From assembly GCA_040755725.1 (NCBI GenBank), contig JBFMAI010000040.1, positions 62,001 to 126,000 of the forward strand: a stretch of DNA of 64,000 bases, read 5' to 3'. This stretch comes from JBFMAI01 sp040755725. GTDB lineage: Bacteria; Planctomycetota; Phycisphaerae; UBA1845; Fen-1342. A model generated the notes under the pieces. It was not told where the DNA came from and did no database searches. It was given only the letters and a program-made list of their open reading frames with translations. Of this stretch, positions 24,970-33,645 are shown piece after piece. The translations under genes and the position numbers were made by a program. Positions within the stretch are counted from its first letter, which is position 1; each line of letters begins with the position of its first letter.

Positions 24970-26040
24970 TCACGCCCGCGGGTGGGCCTTGTCGTAGGCT
25001 TCCTTGACGGTCTGGCCGCTGAGGTGGGTGTATATCTGCGTCGTACTCAGGCTCTGGTGCCCGAGCATCTCCTGCACGCTCCGCAGGTCGGCCCCGCGGC
25101 GCAGCATGTGCGTGGCGAAGCTGTGCCGCAGCGTGTGCGGGCTCACCGACAGGTCCAGGCCGGCCTCGAGCAGATACTTGTCCAGCTTGCGGCGGACGCT
25201 GCGGGTGCTGAGCCGCTGGCCGTGCTTGTTAATGAACAGGGCGTCGGGGTCGAAGGTCGGGCTGCGCGGGTCGTTGCGGCGGAGGTCCAGGAAGTGCAGG
25301 ATGGTCTGCACCGCCCCGGGGCCGAGCGGAATGACGCGGCGCTTCTTGCCCTTGCCCGCGACGCGGACGACGTTCGCGTTGAGGTCCACGTCGGCGACGT
25401 CGAGGGCAATCAGCTCGCTGACGCGCATGCCGGTCGAATACAGCGTCTCCAGCATGGCGCGATCGCGTGCCCCCAGCAGCGTTGTCGTATCCGGATTGGC
25501 CAGCAGTTTCTCGATCTGCTCCTCATCGAGACACTTCGGCAGCCGCTTGTCCTGTTTCGGCGTGCGGATGGCGGCCACCGGGTTGTTGGCGAGATACCCG
25601 CGGCGGACGAGGAACTTGTAGAAGCTGCGCAGCGTGGCCAGTTTGCGGGCCACGGTGCTTTTGCAGTAGTTGTGCTCCCGCAGGGTGGCCATCAGCGCCC
25701 GGACGTCATCGGTCTGGACCGCGAGCAATCGACGGTTGAGTTCCTCCCCGTTGACGTCGGCCGGCGGCCCGAGCTTGGAGAGGTCCCCGAGCGGGCCGTG
25801 CCCGTCCCCGTTGCCTTGGCCATCCGTGGTCCGACCCTGGCGGTCCGGGAGGCACAGGTACCCGCAGAACTGCTGGAGATCGGCCGCGTAGCACTTGGCC
25901 GTGTGCGGGGAGAAGTGCCGCTCGGAGCGCAAGTAGTTGATGAACTGCTGGACAAGGCTGGCTTGCGTGCTCATATGTCCATCACTTTCGGCGAGGCCTG
26001 ACTGCTTGGGGACGGCTTCGGGCATCGGCACGTTTCCCAT
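24970..26040 (-). CDS. Tyrosine recombinase XerC-like
   Basis: A 356-residue tyrosine recombinase. The N-terminal SAM-like domain (FINYLRSERHFSPHTAKCYAADL) is interrupted by a Gly/Asp-rich insertion (about residues 60-90), then the catalytic domain shows TGMRVSELIALDV (Arg), GKGKKRRVIPL (Lys), HTLRHSFATHML (His-x-x-Arg), LGHQSLSTTQIYTH (His and the nucleophilic Tyr). This fits a chromosomal XerC/XerD resolving chromosome dimers rather than a phage integrase, since no mobile element surrounds it. The start might instead be the internal Met 22 residues further in. It follows the upstream small gene by 7 bases. Confidence 0.88.
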   Translation of the reverse strand: MGNVPMPEAVPKQSGLAESDGHMSTQASLVQQFINYLRSERHFSPHTAKCYAADLQQFCGYLCLPDRQGRTTDGQGNGDGHGPLGDLSKLGPPADVNGEELNRRLLAVQTDDVRALMATLREHNYCKSTVARKLATLRSFYKFLVRRGYLANNPVAAIRTPKQDKRLPKCLDEEQIEKLLANPDTTTLLGARDRAMLETLYSTGMRVSELIALDVADVDLNANVVRVAGKGKKRRVIPLGPGAVQTILHFLDLRRNDPRSPTFDPDALFINKHGQRLSTRSVRRKLDKYLLEAGLDLSVSPHTLRHSFATHMLRRGADLRSVQEMLGHQSLSTTQIYTHLSGQTVKEAYDKAHPRA

Positions 26041-26047
26041 GTGAGCC

Positions 26048-26263
26048 CTACTCCAACTGGGCCACCGAGTCGAACTCCCGCGCGAGCTGCTGCCCCATCT
26101 GGTAGCTGAGGACGGCGGCATCGAACCAGTCGAACTCGCTGTCGGGGTCGTTGGCCAAGGCCACCAGGCTGGCCAGCAGCTCCGACTCGCAGCCGTCCGC
26201 GTAGCGGAAGACGTAGCGGTGTTCGCCTTTGATCATGCTCAGACAGCGCTGCGCCGAGTTCAT
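26048..26263 (-). CDS. Small hypothetical protein
   Basis: A 71-residue soluble acidic protein (MNSAQRCLSMIKGEHRY ... DSEFDWFDAAVLSYQMGQQL). I do not recognise the family. Its ATG overlaps the stop of the upstream lipoprotein gene (ATGA), and its own stop lies 7 bases before the recombinase start, which supports its being a real gene in a three-gene operon. Confidence 0.65.
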   Translation of the reverse strand: MNSAQRCLSMIKGEHRYVFRYADGCESELLASLVALANDPDSEFDWFDAAVLSYQMGQQLAREFDSVAQLE

Positions 26264-27003
26264 GACTTCGCCTCGTGCGGCTCCGAATCGACGTTGGATT
26301 CGTCGTCCAGCTTTAACATCGTCCGGATCATCGCCCAACCGCAATAACGGACGTACAGTTCTTGGCTGCGCAAGTATTTCCGCCAGCCGTACGGGCCCTT
26401 CTCCCCATCGCGTCGGTCGGCGTACTCCCGCACCTCCTTCAGCACGTCGTCGTGGGCGGCATTGAAGACGCGCTGCAACTGCCGGCGCGGGGCCGGGCCG
26501 CGCGAGTCCGATAGCTCGTAGCCGGCATCCGCCCCCAGGCGCGACGCCGCCACCGGGTCCCAACCTGTCGCCACGCTGGTCCGAGGGGCGGCGTACCATT
26601 GCATCACCAAGCCGACCACGGGCGGAAAGTACGGGTTGTACTCCGTCACCGCCGTCACGACCGTCGCGTCGGCCCCCAGCGCCTCGGCCAGAGCGCGGGC
26701 GTCTTCCGGCGTCTCGACCGCCGCCTTGCCCTGGCGTTCCAGCTCGGCCAAAGTGAGATTGACGGGAACGACCGCGACGTTGTCGAACGCCAGGAACTCC
26801 GAGGCGATCAAGTCGGTGAGTTTGAGCGGGTCGAAGTCCTCACCGCCGCTCAGGTTAAGAACGGGTGCCACCGCGAGGACGCGCGGCGGCGGCGCGGGCA
26901 CGCGGTTACGCTGGCTGCACCCGACGAGGCATACCGGCAGCAGAGCGGCCACCAGCAGTCGATAACCTGATACGTACGCGAGCGTTCGAGTCGCCGAGGC
27001 CAT
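26260..27003 (-). CDS. Predicted lipoprotein
   Basis: A 247-residue protein with a lipoprotein signal: hydrophobic stretch followed by lipobox LVGC (Cys near residue 31). The mature part starts with VLAVAPVLNLSGGEDFDPLKLTDLIASEF and contains ALGADATVVTAVTEYNPYFPPVVGLVMQWY, resembling periplasmic lipoproteins of the LpoB/CsgG-related or GNA1162 type that act near the outer membrane. The function is not assigned. It overlaps the next small gene by four bases. An alternative start lies 14 codons upstream. Confidence 0.78.
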   Translation of the reverse strand: MASATRTLAYVSGYRLLVAALLPVCLVGCSQRNRVPAPPPRVLAVAPVLNLSGGEDFDPLKLTDLIASEFLAFDNVAVVPVNLTLAELERQGKAAVETPEDARALAEALGADATVVTAVTEYNPYFPPVVGLVMQWYAAPRTSVATGWDPVAASRLGADAGYELSDSRGPAPRRQLQRVFNAAHDDVLKEVREYADRRDGEKGPYGWRKYLRSQELYVRYCGWAMIRTMLKLDDESNVDSEPHEAKS

Positions 27004-27181
27004 CCCAGCACCACGATATGTGGGGCCTCGAGCCCGCCAGTACATTATAGGGCCCTTGTCAACGAGCGGGAGCGTTTGGGCGCGGGATTGGCCGCCCCGC
27101 CCCGTTCGAACGGAGTGCCACCCGAACCGCGCCGGGGGCGGCTCGGCGGGCCATACGGGCTGGCAACTCCGACCCATAGCT

Positions 27182-28333
27182 CTAGTCCTTTGCCAACGCT
27201 GTGTTTAGTGACTTCTCGTTCTGCGGGGCCCGTGGCCGGTCGGCCGTCACATACTCCTGCAATTCACTAGTCAACGACCAGACGTTCTCTGTGCCGGCCC
27301 GCGGAGAGACGAAGAAGATGCGGCCATCCGCGGCCCAGATCGGGTTGAACGCCGGACTCGAACCGTCAGTTAGCTTAGCCCGCAGCCCGCTGGACAACTC
27401 GACGACCCATAGGTCGGCCGCCCGCGGGGTCGCCGAGGCGGTCGCGTCCGCGGCCGGGCCCTCCGGGACGGCGCAATACACCAGCATGGCGCCGTCGGGC
27501 GACCAGCGCGGCGCGATGCAGGCCGCGGAGTCGCTGTGAGCAACCTCCGTGGGCTGACGCGCTTCACCGTCGATGAGGTCGACGGTCCAGACGCTGAACA
27601 GGTGGCTGCCACGTTGGCGGGCGCGCTGGAGCGCCAGCCGCTGACCATCGGGCGACCACGCGGGGAACATGCCGTAGGCAAGGAACCGCCGGGTGCCCGG
27701 TAGCGTTACGTTAAGCGTCCAGACTTCCCACTGGCGTGAGCGTTGCCCCCACGACATGTAGGCGATTTGGGTGCCGTCGGGCGACCAGCACGGGGCGACT
27801 TCGTCCGCGGGCTCGTGCGTGAGCTGCACAAGTCCGGTGCCGTCGCGGTTGACGAGCCAGAGATCCCAGTTGCCGCCGCGATTCGAGCAAAACACGATCC
27901 GTTGGCCATCGGGACTGAAGCGCGGCTGGATGTCGTCGGCCGGGTCGCTGGTAAGCTGGGTCAGCGCGCTGCCGTCAATGCGTTTGAGGAACAAGTCCGG
28001 GTGCTCGGAATTGCGGGTCGAGGCGAACACGAGCAGATCGTCCGCGTCGTACACGTCGGGATCGAAATCCAGCCCCTGCGTCGTGAACGTGTGCTGCTTC
28101 AGGTTGCTCACAAACCGGTTCTCGATCGGCACGGCTTCGTTGTCGGGGTAGTCCCCGAACAGCGACAACCCCCCCGGTACACCGCGCGGCCCGACGCTGG
28201 CCTGCGTCGGGCCTGTGGCCGTCGGGTCGCTGGTTGCGATCGGCGGCGGGGCGGGGGCGGTGACTTGACAACCCAGCAGCGGGCCGAACAGGCACGCGGC
28301 GGCGAGCGCTAATCCATGCCCGAGTCGAGACAT
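27182..28333 (-). CDS. TolB-like beta-propeller lipoprotein
   Basis: A 383-residue secreted protein with a lipoprotein-type signal ending at LLGC (Cys near 22). The body consists of PD40/TolB-like WD repeats: DIQPRFSPDGQRIVFCSNRGGN, EVAPCWSPDGTQIAYMS, MFPAWSPDGQRLAL, IAPRWSPDGAMLVY and NPIWAADGRIFFVS. Such propellers in Gram-negative envelopes mediate protein contacts; this is not a classical tolB because no tol-pal genes are adjacent. GAGGAAG lies a few bases before the chosen ATG. The gap to the lipoprotein gene downstream is 178 bases. Confidence 0.87.
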   Translation of the reverse strand: MSRLGHGLALAAACLFGPLLGCQVTAPAPPPIATSDPTATGPTQASVGPRGVPGGLSLFGDYPDNEAVPIENRFVSNLKQHTFTTQGLDFDPDVYDADDLLVFASTRNSEHPDLFLKRIDGSALTQLTSDPADDIQPRFSPDGQRIVFCSNRGGNWDLWLVNRDGTGLVQLTHEPADEVAPCWSPDGTQIAYMSWGQRSRQWEVWTLNVTLPGTRRFLAYGMFPAWSPDGQRLALQRARQRGSHLFSVWTVDLIDGEARQPTEVAHSDSAACIAPRWSPDGAMLVYCAVPEGPAADATASATPRAADLWVVELSSGLRAKLTDGSSPAFNPIWAADGRIFFVSPRAGTENVWSLTSELQEYVTADRPRAPQNEKSLNTALAKD

Positions 28334-28497
28334 ACGGCTTCCTCGGGGGCAACCGCGACGCGGCGCCGTTAGCTTCTGAGCCAATCACCTCATCGGCCGG
28401 CGCGCGGAAGCACGGTAAGCCCCGCATCGACGCACATTCATGGTTATCGGCACCACCCGCAGCGGCGGTTCAACCCACGCCGGAGATTGCGCGAGGT

Positions 28498-30849
28498 CTA
28501 TGAGCGTGGCCGGTCGGCGGCGGCCGGCGATACTGAGGGCCCCGCTCGCCCCAGGGCCTCCCCGACAATGCCCGGCGTGAGCAGCACGGGAAGCTGGATT
28601 ACCTCGTCGGGCCGGCCGGCAGGGTAGATTAGATTCAGTGGCACACTATTGTGCCCGAAAGCCAGCAACGTGGTGCGGATGGCACGGTCATACGCCGTGT
28701 AGTCCGCCTTGAGCGGTATCACCCCCAACTCCCGCATCCGGGCCCGGGTCGACGTGATGTCAATGGCAGTGGCTTTGTTGGTCTGGCACGTGATGCACCA
28801 CGTCGCCGTGAAATCCACGTAGACCGTGTGACCGCGGCGAGCCAACTCCTCCGGCAGGCCGGGCCGCCACGGCTGCCAGGGGACGTGGTCGGACCAATCG
28901 GCGGCGGCAACGGCGGCGATGATCGCGTCGGCCGCGGGCACCGCAGCGCCGGTTTCGCCGGCCGGCCGCGACGCCGCAGCTCGCCAATCGTACATCCGCT
29001 CCAGGCTGAACCACCACCCGAACGCCGCGATGAGCAGCGCAGCCAACCAGGTCTTCGCGCGTCCGGCGGCCGTCCAGTTCAGTCCGACTCTCCCGATGAG
29101 CCAAGCGGACACCGAGAGAAACGCCCAGAACGCGACCGTCCAGACGACGCCGCGGGCATCCAGCAGATCGCCGACGACGAGCAGCAACCAGATGGCCGTG
29201 CCGACGAGCACGAAGCCCATGACCTGTTTGAAGACGACCATCCAAGCGCCGGGTCGCGGCAGGGCCCGCAGCCAGCCCGGAAAGGCGGCCAGCAGCACGT
29301 ACGGCAGCGACATGCCCACGCCGGCGCTGGTGAACACGGCGAAGCCGACGTGCCGGGGTTGGGTGGCGGCAAAGGCGGCGGCGGTGGCGAAGAACGGGGC
29401 CGTACACGCGGTGCCCAGCAGGGTGGCCAGTAGACCCTTGAGAAACGCGCCGGCGTAGCCCTCGCGACCGGCGACCTCGTCCAACTTGCCGGCCGCCGAG
29501 CCCGGCAACGTGATCTCGAACACGCCGAACAGGTTCAGCGCGAAGACGAAGACGATCGCCGAAAGCCCGATGACGACGGGCGGATGCTGCCAGGGGATCT
29601 GGCCCAGGCTGGTGAGCAGGGCGAAGACCCAGAACCAGACGAGGATGCCGGCGCAGAAGGCCAGGCCCAGCCGCAGCACGCGGCCGCGGTCCTCACCGGC
29701 CTGCTTGACGAACCCCAGGATTTTCAGCGAGATCACGGGAAACACGCAGGGCATCACGTTCAGAATGAACCCGCCCACTAAACCGAGCACCAGCATCGTC
29801 AGCAGTGACCGGCCGGGCGCGGACTCGGGCGCCGCGCCGCCCACCGCCGGGGCCGGTGCCCCCGGCGGCCCCACCGTCGGCTGCAACGTGCCCATAATCG
29901 CTGTCGCCGGTGGGTTCGGCGTGTCCAGGACGAGGCGCACGACGCCCTCGGCGGTCTCCGGCGGATAACACACCCCGGCATCGGAGCAGCTTTGGTAGGT
30001 GACCAGGGCGCGGAGCGCGCCGGGGCCGCTCGGCATCAAGCGGTCGTTAATGCGAAACGGCACGCGCACCGTCACGTCGCCGCTTTGCTCCCGCACGCGG
30101 CCGAAGGGCGGCATGTCCTTGACTTTGGGTTCGGGCCAGCGGGGTTCCTCGAACTTGAGGCCGTTCAGCGGTTCGACGAACACGCGCGACGGGATCAAGG
30201 CCTCGACGCCGGGGTTTGGGTCCTGAATGTGGTGTCCCCTCTTTATGCGCAGGTGGAAGACCACCTCGGCCTCGTCCTCCAGACCGAGGCGGTCTTTCGA
30301 CACGCTCACCCGACTGCCTTCGAGGTACGGGGCCTTCTCCAGGCGGGCCGGCAGCGCGGCGCGGGCTTCCTCGAACAGCTTCTGGTTCGCGGCTGCCGGC
30401 GGCGCGGCCGACACCGGCAAGGTCAGTGTCGCCTCCGCCTCGACCGGCACGCACAACTCCTTGCACACCAGCGCGCGCACTTTGGCGGTGACCGTGATCG
30501 GCTGCTCGCCCGCGTCGGCCGCGAGCTTGAGGGTCGTGAGGACCACGAATTCGCCCTCAAGTGCGAGATACTCCAACTCGGCGGCCTCACCCAGCGTGGG
30601 GACCGGAAAGCGCAGCTCGCCGAACGTCACGGTCGGCGGGGCGGCGAAGCGGATCGTCGTGGGCGCCCCCGTGTCTAGCGTGATCGGATGGTACGTGTGC
30701 CAATCCTTGGCCACGCGCAGGACGATGGCCAGCTCGGTCTCGCCGCCCGGTTGGAGCGACGCCTGGGCGGTGAAGAGCTCCGCCGACAGCTTGGGGGGTG
30801 CGGGTTGAAGCAGGGCAATGATCGGGAGGAGCAGGCTTGCTGGGGTCAT
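28498..30849 (-). CDS. DsbD family thiol-disulfide interchange protein
   Basis: A 783-residue protein. A signal peptide is followed by two periplasmic DsbD-alpha-like immunoglobulin folds (about 20-320), including KDWHTYHPI and VTYQSCSDAGVCYPPETAEG with a redox Cys pair. Then a DsbD-beta membrane domain of eight helices has NVMPCVFPVISLKILGF and GTACTAPFFATA, and a C-terminal thioredoxin domain has TWCITCQTNKA. It moves electrons from cytoplasmic thioredoxin to periplasmic substrates, probably supporting cytochrome maturation or periplasmic thiols, and could be a natural reductant source for exported thiol proteins encoded elsewhere in this window. Confidence 0.93.
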   Translation of the reverse strand: MTPASLLLPIIALLQPAPPKLSAELFTAQASLQPGGETELAIVLRVAKDWHTYHPITLDTGAPTTIRFAAPPTVTFGELRFPVPTLGEAAELEYLALEGEFVVLTTLKLAADAGEQPITVTAKVRALVCKELCVPVEAEATLTLPVSAAPPAAANQKLFEEARAALPARLEKAPYLEGSRVSVSKDRLGLEDEAEVVFHLRIKRGHHIQDPNPGVEALIPSRVFVEPLNGLKFEEPRWPEPKVKDMPPFGRVREQSGDVTVRVPFRINDRLMPSGPGALRALVTYQSCSDAGVCYPPETAEGVVRLVLDTPNPPATAIMGTLQPTVGPPGAPAPAVGGAAPESAPGRSLLTMLVLGLVGGFILNVMPCVFPVISLKILGFVKQAGEDRGRVLRLGLAFCAGILVWFWVFALLTSLGQIPWQHPPVVIGLSAIVFVFALNLFGVFEITLPGSAAGKLDEVAGREGYAGAFLKGLLATLLGTACTAPFFATAAAFAATQPRHVGFAVFTSAGVGMSLPYVLLAAFPGWLRALPRPGAWMVVFKQVMGFVLVGTAIWLLLVVGDLLDARGVVWTVAFWAFLSVSAWLIGRVGLNWTAAGRAKTWLAALLIAAFGWWFSLERMYDWRAAASRPAGETGAAVPAADAIIAAVAAADWSDHVPWQPWRPGLPEELARRGHTVYVDFTATWCITCQTNKATAIDITSTRARMRELGVIPLKADYTAYDRAIRTTLLAFGHNSVPLNLIYPAGRPDEVIQLPVLLTPGIVGEALGRAGPSVSPAAADRPRS

Positions 30850-31089
30850 CTGGCTGGGTCGTCGTCGGGCGGCTCGGCACGGGTCCCATCCCGCAGCCCC
30901 GGGCGGCCGCGGCCCGGCTTCGGGAACAGTGCAGCCATTATACGCACCGCCCGGACCCCGGTCTTATTCCCACCTTGGCGCGGCCACCATAGCAGGCACC
31001 GAACCGCCGCCCCCAGGGACCACGGGTTCCGACGGCGGCGGGCGGGCCCGCGTAAAATCCGCGTGTCACGGGGGCGTGGAGGCCGGCGG

Positions 31090-31878
31090 ATGCAGGCCCG
31101 GGTCAACGGTGTGATGTTGCACTACGAGCTCGTCGGTGACGGCGAGCCGATTCTCTTCGTCCACGGCTTTCCACTCTCGGGAGTGCTGTGGAAGCCGATC
31201 GCCGGACGACTGGACGGCTGGCGCTGCGTCATTCCGGACCTGCGCGGGCACGGGCAGAGCGAAGCCACGCCGGCGACGACCATCGAGCAGTTCTCCGACG
31301 ATCTCGTCGCCCTGCTTGATAAAATTGGGGAGCAACGGCCGGTCGTGCTGTGCGGTCTGTCGATGGGTGGGGCAATCGCCTTCGATTTCTTCCGCCGTCA
31401 CCGGGCGCGGCTCCAGGCCCTGGTGCTGGTGGATTGCCGGGCCAATGCGGACACGCCGGAGGGCCGGCAACAGCGGGAAGAGCTGGCGCAAGCCGTTCTC
31501 CGCGACGGCAGCGGCGTGGCTGCGGACAGCATGATCGACAAACTGCTGGCGCCGCAGGCACCGCCGGCGCTGCGGACCGAGTGGCACGCGATCATGGCGG
31601 CGACACCGCCCGTCGGCGTGGCTGCGGCTGCCCGCGCCTTGGCTCAGCGGTTCGATTCCACCGTGACGCTGGGCCGGATCGACGTACCGACTCTCCTGGT
31701 CTTCGGAGAAGAGGACCGGATAACCCCGCCCGACCTCGCCCGGCAGATGTTCGCCACGATTCCCGGGGCGCGGCTGGAGCTGATTCCGGGCGCGGGGCAC
31801 CTGCCGCCGGTGGAGCAACCGGAGCGTTTTCTACGGGCGATTCGGACCTTTTTGGCGGACTTGGCGCGAGGGCGCTGA
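31090..31878 (+). CDS. Alpha/beta hydrolase
   Basis: A 262-residue soluble alpha/beta hydrolase. Visible elements are the oxyanion loop FVHGFPLSG, DLRGHGQSE, the nucleophile elbow LCGLSMGGAIAF (Ser near residue 99), the acid in FGEEDRITPP and the catalytic His in PGAGHLPPVEQP. It resembles the 3-oxoadipate enol-lactonase/BioH-like branch, but the substrate cannot be told. GGAGG lies eight bases before the ATG. It is transcribed divergently from dsbD across a 240-base gap. Confidence 0.9.
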   Translation: MQARVNGVMLHYELVGDGEPILFVHGFPLSGVLWKPIAGRLDGWRCVIPDLRGHGQSEATPATTIEQFSDDLVALLDKIGEQRPVVLCGLSMGGAIAFDFFRRHRARLQALVLVDCRANADTPEGRQQREELAQAVLRDGSGVAADSMIDKLLAPQAPPALRTEWHAIMAATPPVGVAAAARALAQRFDSTVTLGRIDVPTLLVFGEEDRITPPDLARQMFATIPGARLELIPGAGHLPPVEQPERFLRAIRTFLADLARGR

Positions 31879-32016
31879 CGATCGAGCGGTTTCTCTTCGG
31901 CGGGCGTCCGCGGCGACTATAATGGAGTTTGTAGCGAAGGGCGTCGCCGGGTCGGTGGGCGCGCCGGACATGTCTGTCCCAGATCACGCGGTCGACGTAA
32001 CGACCGGAGCCGAGTC

Positions 32017-32925
32017 ATGAAACGAACCATCGCCCGCGGGCGGCCGGCGTTCACGCTGATCGAGCTGTTGGTGGTCGTGGCGATCATCGCGCTGCTCATC
32101 TCCATTCTGCTGCCGGCATTGCGGGACGCGCGCGAACAGGCCAAGGTCGCCCGCTGCCTGGCCAACTTCCGCAACCTCAACGTCGCCGCCACCACCTACT
32201 TCAGCGAACACAACGACCAGTTCCCGTTCCTGGTGACCTATGGGGTCGGCTGGATGGGGATTTGCAGTTGGGCGTACGGCGGCAAGACGTCCTCCGATTA
32301 CTGGAAGACGGACCACGGCGGAGTGTTCTTCATCACGGCCCAACAGCGGCCGTTCAACCCCTTCCTGGTCAGCGGGTCGATCGAGCCGGACCTGTACGAG
32401 GGCGACAAGATCGTCAAGCGGACCGAGATCGAAGCATTGCGATGCCCGTCGGACCGCGAGAGCGCCATGCAGAACTGGGAGAACAACCCGGGGGCGCTGC
32501 CGATCAGCTCCTACGACGACATCGGCACGAGCTACCGGTACAACCTGTTCGCCCTGATCGACGTGGAGTGGAACGGTAAGCGCGACCCGTGGACCTCGCC
32601 CGGCTCATGGTCAGAGCGCGGCCAGCTCCTGGTCCGGCAGGTGCTCCTCAAACACGCGTCCACGTACACCATGTTCATGGACGACGCGATGATCCGCGGG
32701 ATCAACAATCGGCTGCCGCTGGTCGGCCTGCACGGCCGGCTCAACAAGCACACGGTGGGGTTCCTGGACGGGCACTCGGCCTATGTCACCGCCGACACAA
32801 GGGGCTACTGCGGCCCCGACTGGGTGGCGATCAACCCCGAGTGGATCAAGGGGTTCGGTTATACGCCGCGCCCGGCCCACTACTTCGACTGGCTCCGCAA
32901 GAACTGCAACCCCCCGCGGAAATAA
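32017..32925 (+). CDS. Type II secretion/prepilin-like protein with H-x-DG C-terminus
   Basis: A 302-residue protein with a type III (prepilin) signal: AFTLIELLVVVAIIALLISI preceded by basic residues, processed before Phe at the FTLIE site. The body follows the planctomycete DUF1559-like pattern with a late FLDGHSAYV element. It is expected to be exported as a pseudopilin-like surface or matrix protein. Planctomycetes carry very many such genes and specific roles are unknown. It stands alone. Confidence 0.9.
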   Translation: MKRTIARGRPAFTLIELLVVVAIIALLISILLPALRDAREQAKVARCLANFRNLNVAATTYFSEHNDQFPFLVTYGVGWMGICSWAYGGKTSSDYWKTDHGGVFFITAQQRPFNPFLVSGSIEPDLYEGDKIVKRTEIEALRCPSDRESAMQNWENNPGALPISSYDDIGTSYRYNLFALIDVEWNGKRDPWTSPGSWSERGQLLVRQVLLKHASTYTMFMDDAMIRGINNRLPLVGLHGRLNKHTVGFLDGHSAYVTADTRGYCGPDWVAINPEWIKGFGYTPRPAHYFDWLRKNCNPPRK

Positions 32926-32950
32926 CGCGGCCCTCGCCGGCGCGCGGCAC

Positions 32951-32997
32951 GGGCGGGCGAGGCTCCGGGCGAGCCGGGACGGCCGAGCCGCGGCGGG
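32951..32997. repeat. Dispersed palindromic repeat A, copy 4 (short)
   Basis: GGGCGGGCGAGGCTCCGGGC then GGACGGCCGAGCCGCGGCGG. It is a shortened relative of the other copies and lies directly against the 3' end of the tRNA-Lys gene. Confidence 0.6.
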
Positions 32998-33005
32998 TGA
33001 CGAAG

Positions 33006-33078
33006 TGAGGGTGCTGGGACTCGAACCCAGGACCCACGGCTTAAAAGGCCGTTGCTCTACCGACTGAGCTACACCCTC
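33006..33078 (-). tRNA. tRNA-Lys (anticodon TTT)
   Basis: A 73-nt cloverleaf on the minus strand: acceptor GAGGGTG/CACCCTC, D arm GCTC...GAGC, anticodon arm ACGGC-CTTTTAA-GCCGT giving anticodon TTT, T arm CTGGG-TTCGAGT-CCCAG, discriminator A. The 3' CCA is not encoded. Confidence 0.97.
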
Positions 33079-33192
33079 AGGATCACGCGGTCGGCGGGCC
33101 GCAAGGCGCCGCATTATAGCCCGCCGGCGGGGCGGCTCAATGCGCCGCACACCGACGGTCGCCGTGGAATCGGCGGCCGGGGAATCCGTCTC

Positions 33193-33221
33193 TTGGTGGG
33201 GTGCGGACCCACAGGTATACT
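33193..33221 (+). promoter_or_regulatory. Candidate sigma70-type promoter upstream of the selenium operon
   Basis: TTGGTG (33193-33198), 17-base spacer, TATACT (33216-33221). The spacing is ideal and the -10 is good. It lies about 425 bases upstream of yedE, so the link to that operon is inferred. Confidence 0.4.
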
Positions 33222-33518
33222 GAACGGTGCGTGCTGCTGAGCCACGTTACGTGGCCCTCGGAGAGGCGGTCCTTGATGGCGCGACGCCGCACATGAATGA
33301 TCCCAGCTCGGACCCTGGTCGAGGGTCCGCCCCGCTTGAGTGTGCGCCCCGTTGTCGGTGCGCCGCGCACCGGCTAGTCGGCTTGTGCGCCGCGCCGCCC
33401 GCCCCGTTTTCCTTCGTCATTTGGTGCAAGCAGACCGCGCGGCGCGTCAGCCGTCGGCCGCGCATCAGGGGTTTCGCCCTTTTCCATTTCACTGCCCCCC
33501 CGCAGCCAGACAGGCATT

Positions 33519-33590
33519 CGCGATCGTGCAGCGCGGGAGGGCGGTCCCGGCGTGCCCGGACTGCCGAGCCACGGCTCGCCGGGAGGCTCA
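33519..33590. repeat. Dispersed palindromic repeat A, copy 5
   Basis: Matches copy 1 (18333-18402) closely, including the 5' flank GCGATCGTGC: GCGGGAGGGCGGTCCCGGCG, CTGCCGAGCCACGGCTCGCC, GGGAGGCTCACC. Confidence 0.75.
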
Positions 33591-33645
33591 CCCCCCCGTC
33601 CGGTGTCCCATGTTCCCCGTCCGCGTATGGAAGGAGACCCCACCC

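Larger units (their letters stand above)
33079..33645. other. Long leader/intergenic region before the selenium operon
   Basis: About 570 bases between tRNA-Lys and yedE. It contains a possible promoter at 33193-33221, a GTC-rich hairpin near 33310 (GACCCTGGTCGAGGGTC) and repeat A copy 5 at 33519-33590. I see no protein gene here. Confidence 0.5.

Noticed and set aside
23503..26001. Long plus-strand open frame spanning coaX and the recombinase
   Set aside because: It crosses two well-supported genes and an intergenic repeat in antisense, with no family-like segments.
24970..26040. Tyrosine recombinase as a phage or island integrase
   Set aside because: No tRNA, attachment repeats, or phage genes adjoin it; motifs and placement fit a chromosomal XerC/D-like enzyme.
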